A stretch of DNA of 64,000 nucleotides from a bacterium. Lineage in GTDB: Bacteria; Oederibacteriota; CAKKQC01. The stretch's first letter is position 1. Each line of letters starts with the position of its first letter. The stretch lies in contig CAKKQC010000022.1 in the NCBI GenBank assembly GCA_919901855.1, forward strand, positions 62,001 to 126,000. Reading direction: 5' to 3'. This document shows positions 28,773 to 40,502 of this stretch, one piece after another. Below the pieces are notes generated by a model. The model did no database searches. It saw only the letters and a list, made by a program, of their open reading frames with translations, and was not told the DNA's origin. A program made the translations under genes and the position numbers.

Positions 28773-29807
28773 ATGGCACCGGCCGGGACGGAACTCGACG
28801 TGTCCGTGATCATCCCGGTCGCGCCAGGCGCGAATCCTTCGCGGGCGCTCGCGGCGCTGCGCCGGGGGATTCCCCGGGGGATGAAGGTCGAGGTGCTGAC
28901 CGTGGCCGGAACGCACCCGTCGCGGCAGCGGAACCTGGCGGCGAACCGGGCGCGGGGACGGACGCTGTGGTTCATCGATCATGACGCCCTGGCGACCCCG
29001 AGGACGCTGGGGCGGCTTCTCGGCGCCATGCGGCGGTTCGGAGCGGGAATCGCCGGGGGACCCAACCTGGCATCCCTGCCGCAGGGCCGGGCGGAGGCGG
29101 TGGCGGCGGCCGTGATCGGATCCACGGTCGGATCCCCGCTCGTTGCCGCGCGATACGGGGGCCGGTCGTCCACGGGTCCGGCGGGGGAGCGCGACCTGAT
29201 CCTGTGCAATCTCGCGATCGACCGGGAGGAGTTCCTGGCGGCGGGCGGATTCGACCCGCGGTTGTATCCCAACGAGGAGAACGCGCTGATCAACGGGCTC
29301 GTCCGCCGGGGCGTCCGGGCGATCCACGTGCACGATGCGCCGGTCCGGAAGCCGCGGCCGGCGACACTCCGGCGGTTCCTCGTCGAGAGTTTCCGGTACG
29401 GGCGAGGAAGGATGGAGCAGATCTGGGTCGCGGCGGCGGCGGGCGACGCGGTCTTCGTCCTCGCGTTCGCAGCGGCGATCGCGGGACTGGTACTCGCGGC
29501 GGTTCATCCGTGGCTCTTTGCGGTCGCCGCCTCGGCCTACGGGACGGCGGGGTGGCGGGCGGCCCGGTCGGTCGGGGCGGAGCCGGGAGGGCGGCCGACG
29601 GCGGCGGCCTGCGCGGGCTGGCTGGCCGCCCGGCATGCGGCCTATGCGGCGGGCATGTGCTGGGGGCTGGTGGCCGGCTGGCGGCAGCGGCGATTGCGCT
29701 GGCGACCCATGCAGGCCACGCTGCGGCGGCACTGGCCCGGCCCGGTCGCCATGCGGCTGGTCGACACGGTATCATGCAGGATCGGATCGATAGCCAAGGA
29801 GGCCTGA
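28773..29807 (+). CDS. Glycosyltransferase family 2-like membrane protein
   Basis: About 344 residues. The GT-A fold is visible: DVSVIIPVAPGAN at the N-terminus, RQRNLAANRARGRTLWFIDHDALATP (H-D-D-like H-D motif) and FDPRLYPNEENALINGLVRRG (E-E in place of E-D). The C-terminal third has two hydrophobic segments around 230-265 and an Ala-rich tail, which would anchor it in the inner membrane. It is coupled to the radical SAM gene upstream, which suggests glycosylation of the same lipid, glycan or peptide product. Confidence 0.78.
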   Translation: MAPAGTELDVSVIIPVAPGANPSRALAALRRGIPRGMKVEVLTVAGTHPSRQRNLAANRARGRTLWFIDHDALATPRTLGRLLGAMRRFGAGIAGGPNLASLPQGRAEAVAAAVIGSTVGSPLVAARYGGRSSTGPAGERDLILCNLAIDREEFLAAGGFDPRLYPNEENALINGLVRRGVRAIHVHDAPVRKPRPATLRRFLVESFRYGRGRMEQIWVAAAAGDAVFVLAFAAAIAGLVLAAVHPWLFAVAASAYGTAGWRAARSVGAEPGGRPTAAACAGWLAARHAAYAAGMCWGLVAGWRQRRLRWRPMQATLRRHWPGPVAMRLVDTVSCRIGSIAKEA

Positions 29808-29811
29808 CCGG

Positions 29812-30375
29812 ATGCTTGATGTAAGCGCAACGACGATTCGCCCGGGGAACCACATCTCCATGGACCGGGGGATCTGGGAAGTCACGAACTACGAGCACGT
29901 GAAGCCGGGCAAGGGCGGGGCTTTCGTCCGGATCAAGCTCAAGAACGTCCAGACCGGGGCCGCGCTCGAGAGGACGTTCGACGCGGACGCCAAGGTATCG
30001 GAAGTCGAGATGGAGGGGCACGCGGCGCAGTTCCAGTTCCGTTCCGGCGACATCTGCACGTTCATGAACATGGACACGTACGACCAGGTCGAGGTGCCCG
30101 TGAGCGTGTTCGCGTCGCAGGCGGGCTTCCTGAAGGGGGACATCGAGGTCAAGCTGCTCGAGTGCGAGGGCAAGGTCCTGGGCGTGCAGTTCCCGGTCAC
30201 GGTCGAACTGAAGGTCGTCGAAACGCCTCCCGGGGTCAAGGGCGATACGGTGTCGCGCGGGACGAAGCAGGCGACCTTCGAAACGGGGCACGTGTGCAAC
30301 GTGCCGCTCTTCATCAGCGTCGGTGACGTGCTCCGCCTGGACACGCGCACCGGCGGGTATGTCGAGCGCGTCTGA
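29812..30375 (+). CDS. efp: Elongation factor P
   Basis: A 187-residue three-domain EF-P that binds stalled ribosomes between the P and E sites and helps form peptide bonds at proline stretches. The modification loop reads [10 protein letters not shown] with Lys34 at the tip, the residue beta-lysylated in E. coli or 5-aminopentanolated in Bacillus. No epmA/epmB or ymfI is in the window. It begins 4 bases after the glycosyltransferase stop and precedes accB, a common order (efp-accB-accC). Confidence 0.96.
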   Translation: MLDVSATTIRPGNHISMDRGIWEVTNYEHVKPGKGGAFVRIKLKNVQTGAALERTFDADAKVSEVEMEGHAAQFQFRSGDICTFMNMDTYDQVEVPVSVFASQAGFLKGDIEVKLLECEGKVLGVQFPVTVELKVVETPPGVKGDTVSRGTKQATFETGHVCNVPLFISVGDVLRLDTRTGGYVERV

Positions 30376-30395
30376 TCATGGGAAGGGGGGCCAAG

Positions 30396-30992
<597 letters not shown>

Positions 30993-31029
30993 GACCGGCT
31001 CGGCGTTCTCCGGGGAACACCCGGGCCTG

Positions 31030-32379
<1,350 letters not shown>

Positions 32380-32396
32380 CGCCGGAGCCCGACGGC

Positions 32397-32825
32397 ATGC
32401 CGTCCACGCGCCGCCTCGACCAGGGTCTCCTGCGCATGCTCGACGCCAACCTCAACCGGGCCTCCGAGGGGCTTCGCGCCGCCGAAGACGTGCTCCGGTT
32501 CGTCCGGCTCGACGCGAAGCGGAGCGGGGAAGCGCGGGCCCTGCGACACCTCGTCCGCCGCACGGTCCTCGGGGTCATCCCGGCCGGCCATCTGCTGGAG
32601 GCCCGCGACAGCGCGCACGATCCGGGGCGCGGCCGCTGGCAGGCGGCCCGCCGGTCGACGCGGGAGCTCCTGGCCGCTAATCTGCGCCGGGCGCAGGAAA
32701 GCGCCCGGGTATTGGAGGAGGGTCTGCGCCTTGCGGGGCGTCCGGCGGCCGTGCGCGCCATGCAGGCGGTCCGATACCGGCTCTACCGCCTCGAATCGGC
32801 GGCCGCGTCCGTCCCCCGGCGGTGA
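32397..32825 (+). CDS. ThiD2-like HMP-P kinase domain protein (stand-alone)
   Basis: A 142-residue helical protein with RMLDANLNRASEGLRAAEDVLRF, then LLEARDSAHDPG and LLAANLRRAQESARVLEEGLRLAG. This matches the domain (ThiD2) usually fused to the N-terminus of ThiE, reported to be a strictly monofunctional hydroxymethylpyrimidine phosphate kinase. Here it is a separate gene that overlaps thiE by four bases (GTGA), which supports the assignment. It would phosphorylate HMP-P to HMP-PP for ThiE. The assignment rests on my memory of the motif and the thiE linkage, not on a search. Confidence 0.75.
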   Translation: MPSTRRLDQGLLRMLDANLNRASEGLRAAEDVLRFVRLDAKRSGEARALRHLVRRTVLGVIPAGHLLEARDSAHDPGRGRWQAARRSTRELLAANLRRAQESARVLEEGLRLAGRPAAVRAMQAVRYRLYRLESAAASVPRR

Positions 32826-33490
32826 CGCCTCGCCGGGCAGCCACTCGCCGGCTGGCGGCGACGGGTGTCTACGCGATCCTCGGGGGTCTTCCCCCGCGCG
32901 GGCTGGTGTCGGTGGCGAGGCGGCTGCGCCGCGGGGGTATTCGCGTCTTCCAGCTCCGGCTCAAACACGCTCGGGACCGCGACATCCTCCGGATTGCGGG
33001 GGACCTGCGGCGGGCTCTGGGCGGCTGCACCCTGGTGCTGAACGACCGGTGCGACTTGGCGGGGGCCGCGGGCGTCGACGGAGTCCATCTCGGGCAGGAC
33101 GACCTGCCGCTTTACGAGGCCCGTCGTCTGCTGGGCCCCGGGGTCTGGATCGGGCTCTCGGCGGGCACGCCCGCGGAGGTCGCCCAGGCGGTGGAGGAGC
33201 ATCCGGACTACATCAGTCTAGGCCCGGCCTATGCGACGCGCACGAAACGGGACGCGGGGCCGGCGCTGGGCGGCAGGGGGTTCCGGCGGCTGGCGGGCCT
33301 GGCCGGCCGGGATCGACCGCTACTTGCAGTCGGGGGTGTCCGCCCCGATAATGTGGGAGACCTGATTGGGAACGGCGCGACGGCGGTCGCCGCGGCCTCG
33401 TGGCTGACGAGGGCGGCGGACCCCGAAGGCGCGGCCCGGCGGTTGATGGAAGCGGTGTCGGCTGCTCGCAGGAGCCGGCGCGGCGTCTAA
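32822..33490 (+). CDS. thiE: Thiamine-phosphate synthase
   Basis: A 222-residue TIM-barrel enzyme joining HMP-PP and thiazole phosphate into thiamine phosphate. Seen: GIRVFQLRLKHARD, VLNDRCDLAGAAGVDGVHLGQDDL, ISLGPAYATRTKRDA (phosphate-binding region) and LLAVGGVRPDNVGDLIGNGATAVAA. The R-x-K pair of the active site corresponds to QLRLKHA. It starts with GTG overlapping the ThiD2-like stop. The two genes together make the pyrimidine side and the joining step of thiamine synthesis. Confidence 0.9.
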   Translation: MTPRRAATRRLAATGVYAILGGLPPRGLVSVARRLRRGGIRVFQLRLKHARDRDILRIAGDLRRALGGCTLVLNDRCDLAGAAGVDGVHLGQDDLPLYEARRLLGPGVWIGLSAGTPAEVAQAVEEHPDYISLGPAYATRTKRDAGPALGGRGFRRLAGLAGRDRPLLAVGGVRPDNVGDLIGNGATAVAAASWLTRAADPEGAARRLMEAVSAARRSRRGV

Positions 33491-33511
33491 CAGGAGAAAC
33501 GGAGGCAGCGA

Positions 33512-33712
33512 ATGGAAATCGTCAACTCGATTCTGATCTCCGCGATGGTCATCCTGCTCGTGCTCGCGATCGGGCAGTTGCTCAAGGAGACGCAGAAGCT
33601 CAAGGAGAACGCGGGGACCCTGGCGGGCCTCGTGATCTGGCTCCTCGTGGTCGTGGCCATCGGATTTCAGGAACTGCCCTGGCTCAGGAAGCTCATCGAA
33701 AAGAAACCCTGA
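33512..33712 (+). CDS. Small two-segment membrane protein
   Basis: 66 residues. Two hydrophobic segments (ILISAMVILLVLAIG and LAGLVIWLLVVVAIG) flank a charged stretch (LLKETQKLKENAG). GGAGAAACGGAGG precedes the ATG. I do not recognise the family. It sits between thiE and the Flp pilin, 11 bases before the pilin GTG, and may belong to the pilus locus. Confidence 0.55.
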   Translation: MEIVNSILISAMVILLVLAIGQLLKETQKLKENAGTLAGLVIWLLVVVAIGFQELPWLRKLIEKKP

Positions 33713-33723
33713 AGGAGGAGCCC

Positions 33724-33945
33724 GTGCGCACGAACCGGTCCGCCCTGCTTTCGCGTCGCGGTCAGCATGGTCAGCGAGCCCAATATGGGCAAAGCCTCAC
33801 GGAGTACGCGCTCATCGTCGTCCTGGTGGCGATCGTCGCGCTCGCGGCCGTGAAGCTGTTCGGCAAGCAGATCAAGGGACTCTTCGAGGGTGCCTCAAAG
33901 GAGATCTCGCAGGGCACGAAGGACACGCCGGTCAAGGTGCCCTGA
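33724..33945 (+). CDS. flp: Flp/Fap-type pilin precursor
   Basis: A 73-residue precursor. A basic leader ends before GQSLTEYALIVVLVAIVALAAVKLF, read here as GQSLTEYAL followed by a hydrophobic helix; this is the Flp motif (G/Q-x-x-x-x-E-Y) with cleavage before or within GQSLTEY. The mature pilin is short, as in the Flp family. The start is GTG 33724, preceded by AAGGAGGAG. The prepilin peptidase and TadE/TadG-like genes follow, so it is the major pilin of a Tad system. Confidence 0.85.
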   Translation: MRTNRSALLSRRGQHGQRAQYGQSLTEYALIVVLVAIVALAAVKLFGKQIKGLFEGASKEISQGTKDTPVKVP

Positions 33946-34001
33946 CGCCGAGGTGGGACGAGCGTCCCGCCCGCGACGTCGAGCGCCCAGACCCCAGCCC
34001 C

Positions 34002-34535
34002 TTGCCGCACAGCCTCGAGGCTCTCCGCCACGCGCTCTTCCTCGCGCTGCTCCTTGCCAGCGCGATCACGGATATGTACGAGCGCCGCATCTACAACGCC
34101 TTCACCTACCCGGCCATCAGTGCCGGACTCCTGCTGGCCCTGCTTGCGGGGGGGCACGCCTTTCTGGAGTCGGCCGGGGGCGCGTGCCTCGCCGCGGCCC
34201 TGCTCTATCCGCTGTGCCGCGCGGGGGGCATGGGGCTCGGCGACCTCAAGCTCCTGGCCGCCGTCGGCGCGCTGGAGGGAGTGGAGACGGGGTCGGCGGC
34301 TCTCCTGGCGAGCGCCGTCGTGGGCGGCATGATCGCGATCGTGCTCGCGGTCCGGCGCGGGGTCTTCCTTGCCACGCTCGCCCGGTCCTTCCGGGTGCCC
34401 GCGGCGATCGCCCGCTCGTTCGCGGGGCGGCGGATCCGGACGCTCAACCCGGCGCATCCCGGGGACGCCATTCCGTACGGGGTCGCCGTCGCGGTGGGGT
34501 CGATCGTGGCCTGGCGGTGGCACTGGCCGTGGTGA
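34002..34535 (+). CDS. Prepilin peptidase, TadV/CpaA type (A24)
   Basis: A 177-residue membrane aspartic protease that cleaves Flp prepilins. It lacks the N-terminal methylase part of GspO, as TadV does. The two catalytic aspartates are Asp24 (SAITDMYERRIYN) and Asp81 (GMGLGDLKL, the family GxGD motif). The start is TTG 34002; there is no in-frame ATG before the first membrane helix, so the start is tentative. It overlaps the next gene. Confidence 0.85.
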   Translation: MPHSLEALRHALFLALLLASAITDMYERRIYNAFTYPAISAGLLLALLAGGHAFLESAGGACLAAALLYPLCRAGGMGLGDLKLLAAVGALEGVETGSAALLASAVVGGMIAIVLAVRRGVFLATLARSFRVPAAIARSFAGRRIRTLNPAHPGDAIPYGVAVAVGSIVAWRWHWPW

Positions 34536-34933
34536 GGCGCCGCGAATCCGGGCAGGTCCTCGCGGAAGTCGCCGTCGTCCTGCCCGCCCTTACCCTCCTT
34601 ATCCTCGGGAGCCTGCAGGCTGGTCTGTTGGGGTACGCGGCTATCGTCGCGCGCGAGGCGGCCTTCCGCGGCCTGCGCGCGGCGGCCGTTGCCGCGCCCG
34701 CCAAACGCGACCAGGTGGCCAAGTTCGAGGCCGCCGTGGCGGTCGCGACGGCGCCGGGATTGTCGCTGGCGGGCGTGGTCGTGCGCGAGTCCGTGGCCAG
34801 GTTCCCGCGCGCGGCGGCCAACGTCCGGCGGCTGGAGCTCGTGGTCCGGGTGGGTGCGCCGCGGCTGGTCCCCGCGCGCATCGCGTGGGTGGCCGAGGGA
34901 CGCGCGATCCTTCCGATGGAGCCGTCCTGGTAG
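34532..34933 (+). CDS. TadE-like minor pilin
   Basis: About 133 residues. The N-terminus RRRESGQVLAEVAVVLPALTLLILGSLQ (shown in part) is the TadE pattern: a short basic leader, a G-Q-x-x-x-E processing site and one hydrophobic helix. TadE-type pseudopilins are cleaved by the same peptidase and help pilus assembly. It starts with GTG overlapping the peptidase stop (GTGA; the GTG three bases upstream is equally possible) and overlaps the next gene (TAGTG). Confidence 0.72.
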   Translation: MRRRESGQVLAEVAVVLPALTLLILGSLQAGLLGYAAIVAREAAFRGLRAAAVAAPAKRDQVAKFEAAVAVATAPGLSLAGVVVRESVARFPRAAANVRRLELVVRVGAPRLVPARIAWVAEGRAILPMEPSW

Positions 34934-36084
34934 TGGCGCGGCGTCGCGATCCGGAGGCTGGTCAGGTTCTGCCCTGGGCAGCCGGCGGGCTCGTGGTCGC
35001 CGCCCTGGTCGCGCTCCTGGTCGTCCGGGTGGCGCACGACCGGTGGGAACGCGTGCGGTGGCAGACGGCGGCCGACGCGACGGCGCTGTCGACCGCGACG
35101 TCGTACGCGCGGGGACTCAACCTCGCTGCCGCGTCGAACCAGGTCCTGCTAGCCGCCGCGATCACGGACCTGGCGCTCAAGGCCCTGGGGGTGGGGGCGG
35201 TCCAGAAGGCGGTGGGGAAGACGGCTGGGGCGATGGGCCTGAAGGGGCCCACTAGCTTCACCGACGTGGTCACCCAGCTTCAGGATCTCTGGGCGGGCAC
35301 GTGGCTCCGGGTGCCGCCCGGGGGCGTGCCGGCCGCGCCCGCCGGATTCGCGCCCCTGATGATGGAAGCCACGGCCGTCGCCGTCGGGCGCGCGAACGGA
35401 CTGTTGGTCGTGCCGCTGTGGAACGGGCGCCGCGGGCCGGGGGCGGCCGTGCCCGACCTCAATCTGCGCCGGGCGACGGCGGCCGATGTGATGGCGGAGC
35501 TGGGCCGGACGACGACGACGGTCGAATCCGGCACCAGGAAGGAGACCCGGTACTCGTACCAACCGGAGTCAGGCGGGAGACGCGTGGAGGTGCCTCCCCA
35601 GGAAGTCGAGCGGATCAGGTACCGGGACGAGCGGGGGCGCTGGGTGGAGAGATCGAGGATCAGGGGGCGCGAGGGCAACCTGGCGGGCAAGTTCCTGCAC
35701 GTCGAGAAGGTGGCGACGAAGGCGCTCAAGGCCCTCGACTTCCCGCTGCCCCTGGTCGAGCGGGAGCCGGCCCACCGGGTCGTGATCGTCGGCCGGCCCT
35801 GCGCCACGAACCAGCCGGGCGCGCGAAGGGTAGTAGTGGCGGCGGCGGAGGTCGGCGGCGGCGCGGTCTTCAACGCCGCCTTCGGGGACCCCTCCTACGA
35901 CGTTCGGCTGGCGGAACCCCCGGGCGGACTCGCGGCCGACGCGGACGTCCTGCGCCTCCTCGCTTCGCCGGGCCTCCTCCGCGCGTGGATCGTCCGGTCC
36001 GCCGCGACGATGGTCTCGGACTACTTCCGGGCCGGAGTTTGCGACAAGTTGACTGCCGGGTTGCCGGGCCTGGGATCGCGGTAG
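34933..36084 (+). CDS. TadG/Tad-like pilus assembly protein
   Basis: About 383 residues. It begins RRRDPEAGQVLPWAAGGLVVAALVALLVV (shown in part), a TadE/G-type processing-like segment followed by a membrane helix, then WQTAADATALSTATSYARGLNLAA, typical of Tad-like N-terminal domains (QxxADAAALA). The remainder is a predicted extracytoplasmic domain with no von Willebrand MIDAS that I can see. It begins at GTG 34933 overlapping the previous stop. The locus has no TadA ATPase or TadB/C platform, so these must be elsewhere. Confidence 0.65.
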   Translation: MARRRDPEAGQVLPWAAGGLVVAALVALLVVRVAHDRWERVRWQTAADATALSTATSYARGLNLAAASNQVLLAAAITDLALKALGVGAVQKAVGKTAGAMGLKGPTSFTDVVTQLQDLWAGTWLRVPPGGVPAAPAGFAPLMMEATAVAVGRANGLLVVPLWNGRRGPGAAVPDLNLRRATAADVMAELGRTTTTVESGTRKETRYSYQPESGGRRVEVPPQEVERIRYRDERGRWVERSRIRGREGNLAGKFLHVEKVATKALKALDFPLPLVEREPAHRVVIVGRPCATNQPGARRVVVAAAEVGGGAVFNAAFGDPSYDVRLAEPPGGLAADADVLRLLASPGLLRAWIVRSAATMVSDYFRAGVCDKLTAGLPGLGSR

Positions 36085-36092
36085 AGGATCCG

Positions 36093-38180
36093 ATGGCGTC
36101 CTGCCTGCTCTTCCTCGTCACGTGGTGTGTGTGCGTGCTGACCTGCTGTCCCACGGTCTCGTACGACGACACGGGGGAGTTCTGCGTCGCCGCGCTCCAG
36201 CTCGGCGTGCCGCATCCGCCCGGCTATCCCTTGTACGTCCAGCTCATGGCGCTGGGGCGCCATCTCCCCGTGGGGTCCTTCGCTTTCCGCCTCAACCTGA
36301 TGGGTGGGCTCTGGGCCGCGTTCGCCGCGGTCGCGCTACTCTCCTTATGGAAGCGATTGGGCCGGGGGCCCGCGATCGCGGGCGCGGCGGCGTCGCTCGC
36401 GGCGGTCTTCGCCGCCGGGCCGTGGAGCCAGGCCACCACCGCGAAGGGGGGCGTGTATCTGCTCAACGCCGCGCTCGCCGCCGGGGTGCTCATGCCGGCG
36501 CGCGCCGAGTTCGGCGCGGCGGGACGGGCGGCGGCGGCGGGACTGCTCGTGGGCGTGGCGTTTGCGAACCACTGGATGACCGCGGCCGCGCTGCTGCCCG
36601 CCCTCGCGATTCAGCTCTCGACGCCGGTCGCCGTCCCGGGGGGGCGCCGCGCCGGGCTCGCGGCGGTCGCCTTCGCGCTGGGCGTCTCGGTCTACGTCAC
36701 CCTCCCCCTGCTCGCGAGCCGCCAGCCCTTCCTGAACTGGAGCTCGACCGAACGGGCGGGCGGGTTCGCGTTCTCCGTGGGGCGGCGCCAGTACCAGGGC
36801 GCGGCGGCGGGCGAGACGGCGGCCCCCATCGGGGACCGGATCGCGGCGATCGGAGGGGCGCTGGCCGGCGCGGGGCCCGTCGCGCTCCTGCTGCCCCTCG
36901 CGGCGGCCGGCGTCGCCGCTCTGGCCGTGGCCGGGCCGCGGGAAGCGCTTTCTGTGGGGGGCGTGCTCCTGTCGTTGTATGCCGGCCTCCTTGCCTACGG
37001 TCCCCTGCGCGCCGGGGCGCCCTGGTACTTCGAGATCTTCTCCGTGACGGGCACCGCGCTCGTGACCTGGCTCGCCTTCGCCGGCCTCGCCGCCCTCGCC
37101 GGATGGACAGCCGGCCGGGCAGCACGGGGGCGAGCCGGGCCGGCAGCCGCGAGCGCGGTGGCGGCCGTCGCGGTCGCGTTCGCCCTGCTCGCGGTGAGGG
37201 CCGGCCCGGCGCGCTGGCGCGCGTGCGACCGGTCGCACGAGTACGCGACCTGGGATCTCGCCGTGAACCTCGACGCGCAGACCGCCGGGCGGGGGCTCCT
37301 CTTCGCGAACAGCGACGTGGTCGTCTTCGGCAACTGGTACCACTGGCTCGTCGAGGGGCGCCGGCGCGGGGCGGTCGTGGTGCCCGCTCCGCTTCTGCCC
37401 ATGCCGTGGGTGCCGCGGGGGTTCACCTCCGCGATCGCCGGCCTCAGGGCCCCCTTGCCGCTTCCGACGGCCGGGGCCGAGGCGATCCCGGCGCTCATGC
37501 GCGCGTGGGAGCAGGGCAACCGGTCGCGGTTCTCTACCTACACGTTCACGACCGACGTCTCGCGGGCCACCTGGCCCGAGGGGAAGGCGCGACCTGGGGA
37601 GGGGATCGTTCGCCTGGTAGAGCACGGGTGGGTGTACCGTGTCCTGCGCGGAGAGGCCGCCAGGAAGGAGGTGCCCGCGGTTAGCGCAGTACGTGCGCTC
37701 CGCCTGCGCGGCATGTACGACGGGGAGATCGCGCGCGAACCGCGGAAGTTCGCCACGTTCCAGCCCATCGGCTTCAGCGGTCTGCTCACGATGGGCTCAG
37801 TTGCGGACGCAGCTGTCGGGGTTTCGGGTCCGAAGGGCCCCTCAACCCCGCGGCGCGGGACGCGGTGGGCGTTGGAGCGGGCGCGGGGGATGGCCCGATC
37901 AGATGACGATTTGTCACGGGTGGAGTCCGGTTTGGCCGCGCTCGCGGCGCAGGAAGGGCGGTACGCGGACGCGGTCGTGCGGTTCGAGCGCGCGGAAAGC
38001 CTGTCGCCATCGCCATCGATTCTCATGAACCTCGTCATGCTCCGCCTTCGTCTGGGTCAGGACCGCGAAGCGGCGGCTGCGGCGAAAAGGCTGATGCACG
38101 AGGCGCCGAACAGCGAAGAGGGCCGGTCAGCCGCGCTCCTGCTCCAGCGGCTTGAGCGGCGGGGGCGCGCTGCGCGATAA
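36093..38180 (+). CDS. DUF2723 family polytopic membrane protein with C-terminal repeats
   Basis: About 695 residues. The N-terminal signature DTGEFCVAALQLGVPHPPGYPLY is that of DUF2723 (TMEM260-like, GT-C fold; human TMEM260 is a protein O-mannosyltransferase). About ten hydrophobic segments follow to residue 380, then a soluble part, and a C-terminal TPR-like helical tail (EGRYADAVVRFERAESLSPSPS). It may glycosylate exported proteins; the neighbouring pilin locus offers a possible substrate, which is inference. The ATG at 36093 lies 8 bases after the TadG-like stop. Confidence 0.8.
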   Translation: MASCLLFLVTWCVCVLTCCPTVSYDDTGEFCVAALQLGVPHPPGYPLYVQLMALGRHLPVGSFAFRLNLMGGLWAAFAAVALLSLWKRLGRGPAIAGAAASLAAVFAAGPWSQATTAKGGVYLLNAALAAGVLMPARAEFGAAGRAAAAGLLVGVAFANHWMTAAALLPALAIQLSTPVAVPGGRRAGLAAVAFALGVSVYVTLPLLASRQPFLNWSSTERAGGFAFSVGRRQYQGAAAGETAAPIGDRIAAIGGALAGAGPVALLLPLAAAGVAALAVAGPREALSVGGVLLSLYAGLLAYGPLRAGAPWYFEIFSVTGTALVTWLAFAGLAALAGWTAGRAARGRAGPAAASAVAAVAVAFALLAVRAGPARWRACDRSHEYATWDLAVNLDAQTAGRGLLFANSDVVVFGNWYHWLVEGRRRGAVVVPAPLLPMPWVPRGFTSAIAGLRAPLPLPTAGAEAIPALMRAWEQGNRSRFSTYTFTTDVSRATWPEGKARPGEGIVRLVEHGWVYRVLRGEAARKEVPAVSAVRALRLRGMYDGEIAREPRKFATFQPIGFSGLLTMGSVADAAVGVSGPKGPSTPRRGTRWALERARGMARSDDDLSRVESGLAALAAQEGRYADAVVRFERAESLSPSPSILMNLVMLRLRLGQDREAAAAAKRLMHEAPNSEEGRSAALLLQRLERRGRAAR

Positions 38181-38255
38181 TATCGCGGTCCGTATGCGGT
38201 CGAGAAGCCTATCGCGAGGTCTCGCGGGACCCGCGCAACAAGTGGAGGGGAAATC

Positions 38256-39278
<1,023 letters not shown>

Positions 39279-39290
39279 GGCCGGACTCCG

Positions 39291-40493
39291 ATGCCCGGCT
39301 CGCTGGACAAGCTCAGCGTCGAGGATCTCAAGGTCGAAGGCAGGCGCGTGTTGCTGCGGGTGGACTTCAACGTCCCGCTCGATGAGAAGGGGGCCGTCAC
39401 CGACGACACCCGGATCAGGGAGTCCCTGCCGACGATCAAGTTCCTGGTGGAGCACAAGGCGCGGTTGATCGTGGTGGCCCACATGGGCCGGCCCAAGGGG
39501 AAACCCTCGGAGAAGCTCCGGCTCGACCCCGCGGCGAAGAAGCTCGGGGACCTGCTGGGGATGCCGGTCAGGAAGATCAACGTGGTCGTCGGCCCCGAGG
39601 CGACGGCGGCGGCGCAGGCCCTCAAGGACGGCGAGATCCTGATGCTCGAGAATGTCCGGTTCGAGCCGGGCGAGGAGAAGAACGACGAGGCGCTGTCGAA
39701 GTCGCTGGCGGCGCTCGCGGAGTTGTACGTGAACGACGCGTTCGGGACCGCGCACCGCGCGCATTCGTCCACGGTGGGGGTGGCGAAGTTCCTGCCGCAG
39801 GCCGCCGCGGGATACCTCATGCAGAAGGAGCTCAAGTACCTGGGAGCGGCCCTCGAGAATCCCGAGCGGCCGTTCACGGCGGTGCTGGGCGGCGCCAAGG
39901 TGTCTTCCAAGCTCTCGGTCATCTCCAAGCTGGCCGAGAAGGTGGACAACCTCCTGATCGGCGGCGGGATGGCGTACACGTTCCTCCGGGCCATGCACAT
40001 GAACGTGGGGAAGTCCCTGGTGGAAGAGGATCGCATCAAGGACGCGAAGGAGATCCTCAAGCTCCTGATCGACCGGGACGTCAAGTGGCTGCTCCCGTTC
40101 GACCACGTGATCACGGACAAGCTCGCGGCGGACGGGATCCCGCAGATCGTCACGCGCGAGGGCATTCCGCCGGACATGATGGCCGTGGACATCGGGCCGA
40201 GCACGATCGAGATGTTCGAGAACGTGCTCCGGCAGTCGAAGACGATCCTGTGGAACGGCCCCATGGGCGTCTTCGAGATCATGCAGTTTTCGACGGGCAC
40301 CTACCGGATGGCGCTGGCGATATCCGGATGCAAGGGGACGTCGATCGTGGGCGGCGGCGATTCCGTCGCGGCCATCAACAATCTCGGGATCGCGGGCAAG
40401 TTCTCGCACGTCAGCACCGGCGGGGGCGCTTCGCTCGAGTTCCTGGAAGGCATCGAGCTGCCGGGCCTCGCGGCGCTCACGAACCGGAGGTAA
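39291..40493 (+). CDS. pgk: Phosphoglycerate kinase
   Basis: 400 residues. It transfers phosphate from 1,3-bisphosphoglycerate to ADP. Family hallmarks: [16 protein letters not shown] near residue 20, [46 protein letters not shown] and the C-terminal GGGDSVAAI. It lies 12 bases after gap and 9 bases before tpiA. Confidence 0.97.
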   Translation: MPGSLDKLSVEDLKVEGRRVLLRVDFNVPLDEKGAVTDDTRIRESLPTIKFLVEHKARLIVVAHMGRPKGKPSEKLRLDPAAKKLGDLLGMPVRKINVVVGPEATAAAQALKDGEILMLENVRFEPGEEKNDEALSKSLAALAELYVNDAFGTAHRAHSSTVGVAKFLPQAAAGYLMQKELKYLGAALENPERPFTAVLGGAKVSSKLSVISKLAEKVDNLLIGGGMAYTFLRAMHMNVGKSLVEEDRIKDAKEILKLLIDRDVKWLLPFDHVITDKLAADGIPQIVTREGIPPDMMAVDIGPSTIEMFENVLRQSKTILWNGPMGVFEIMQFSTGTYRMALAISGCKGTSIVGGGDSVAAINNLGIAGKFSHVSTGGGASLEFLEGIELPGLAALTNRR

Positions 40494-40502
40494 CGACCAC
40501 AA

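Noticed and set aside
32822-33490. ThiD2-like gene and thiE as one fused gene
   Set aside because: The two are in different frames with a clear TGA at 32823-32825 and a GTGA overlap, so they are separate genes.
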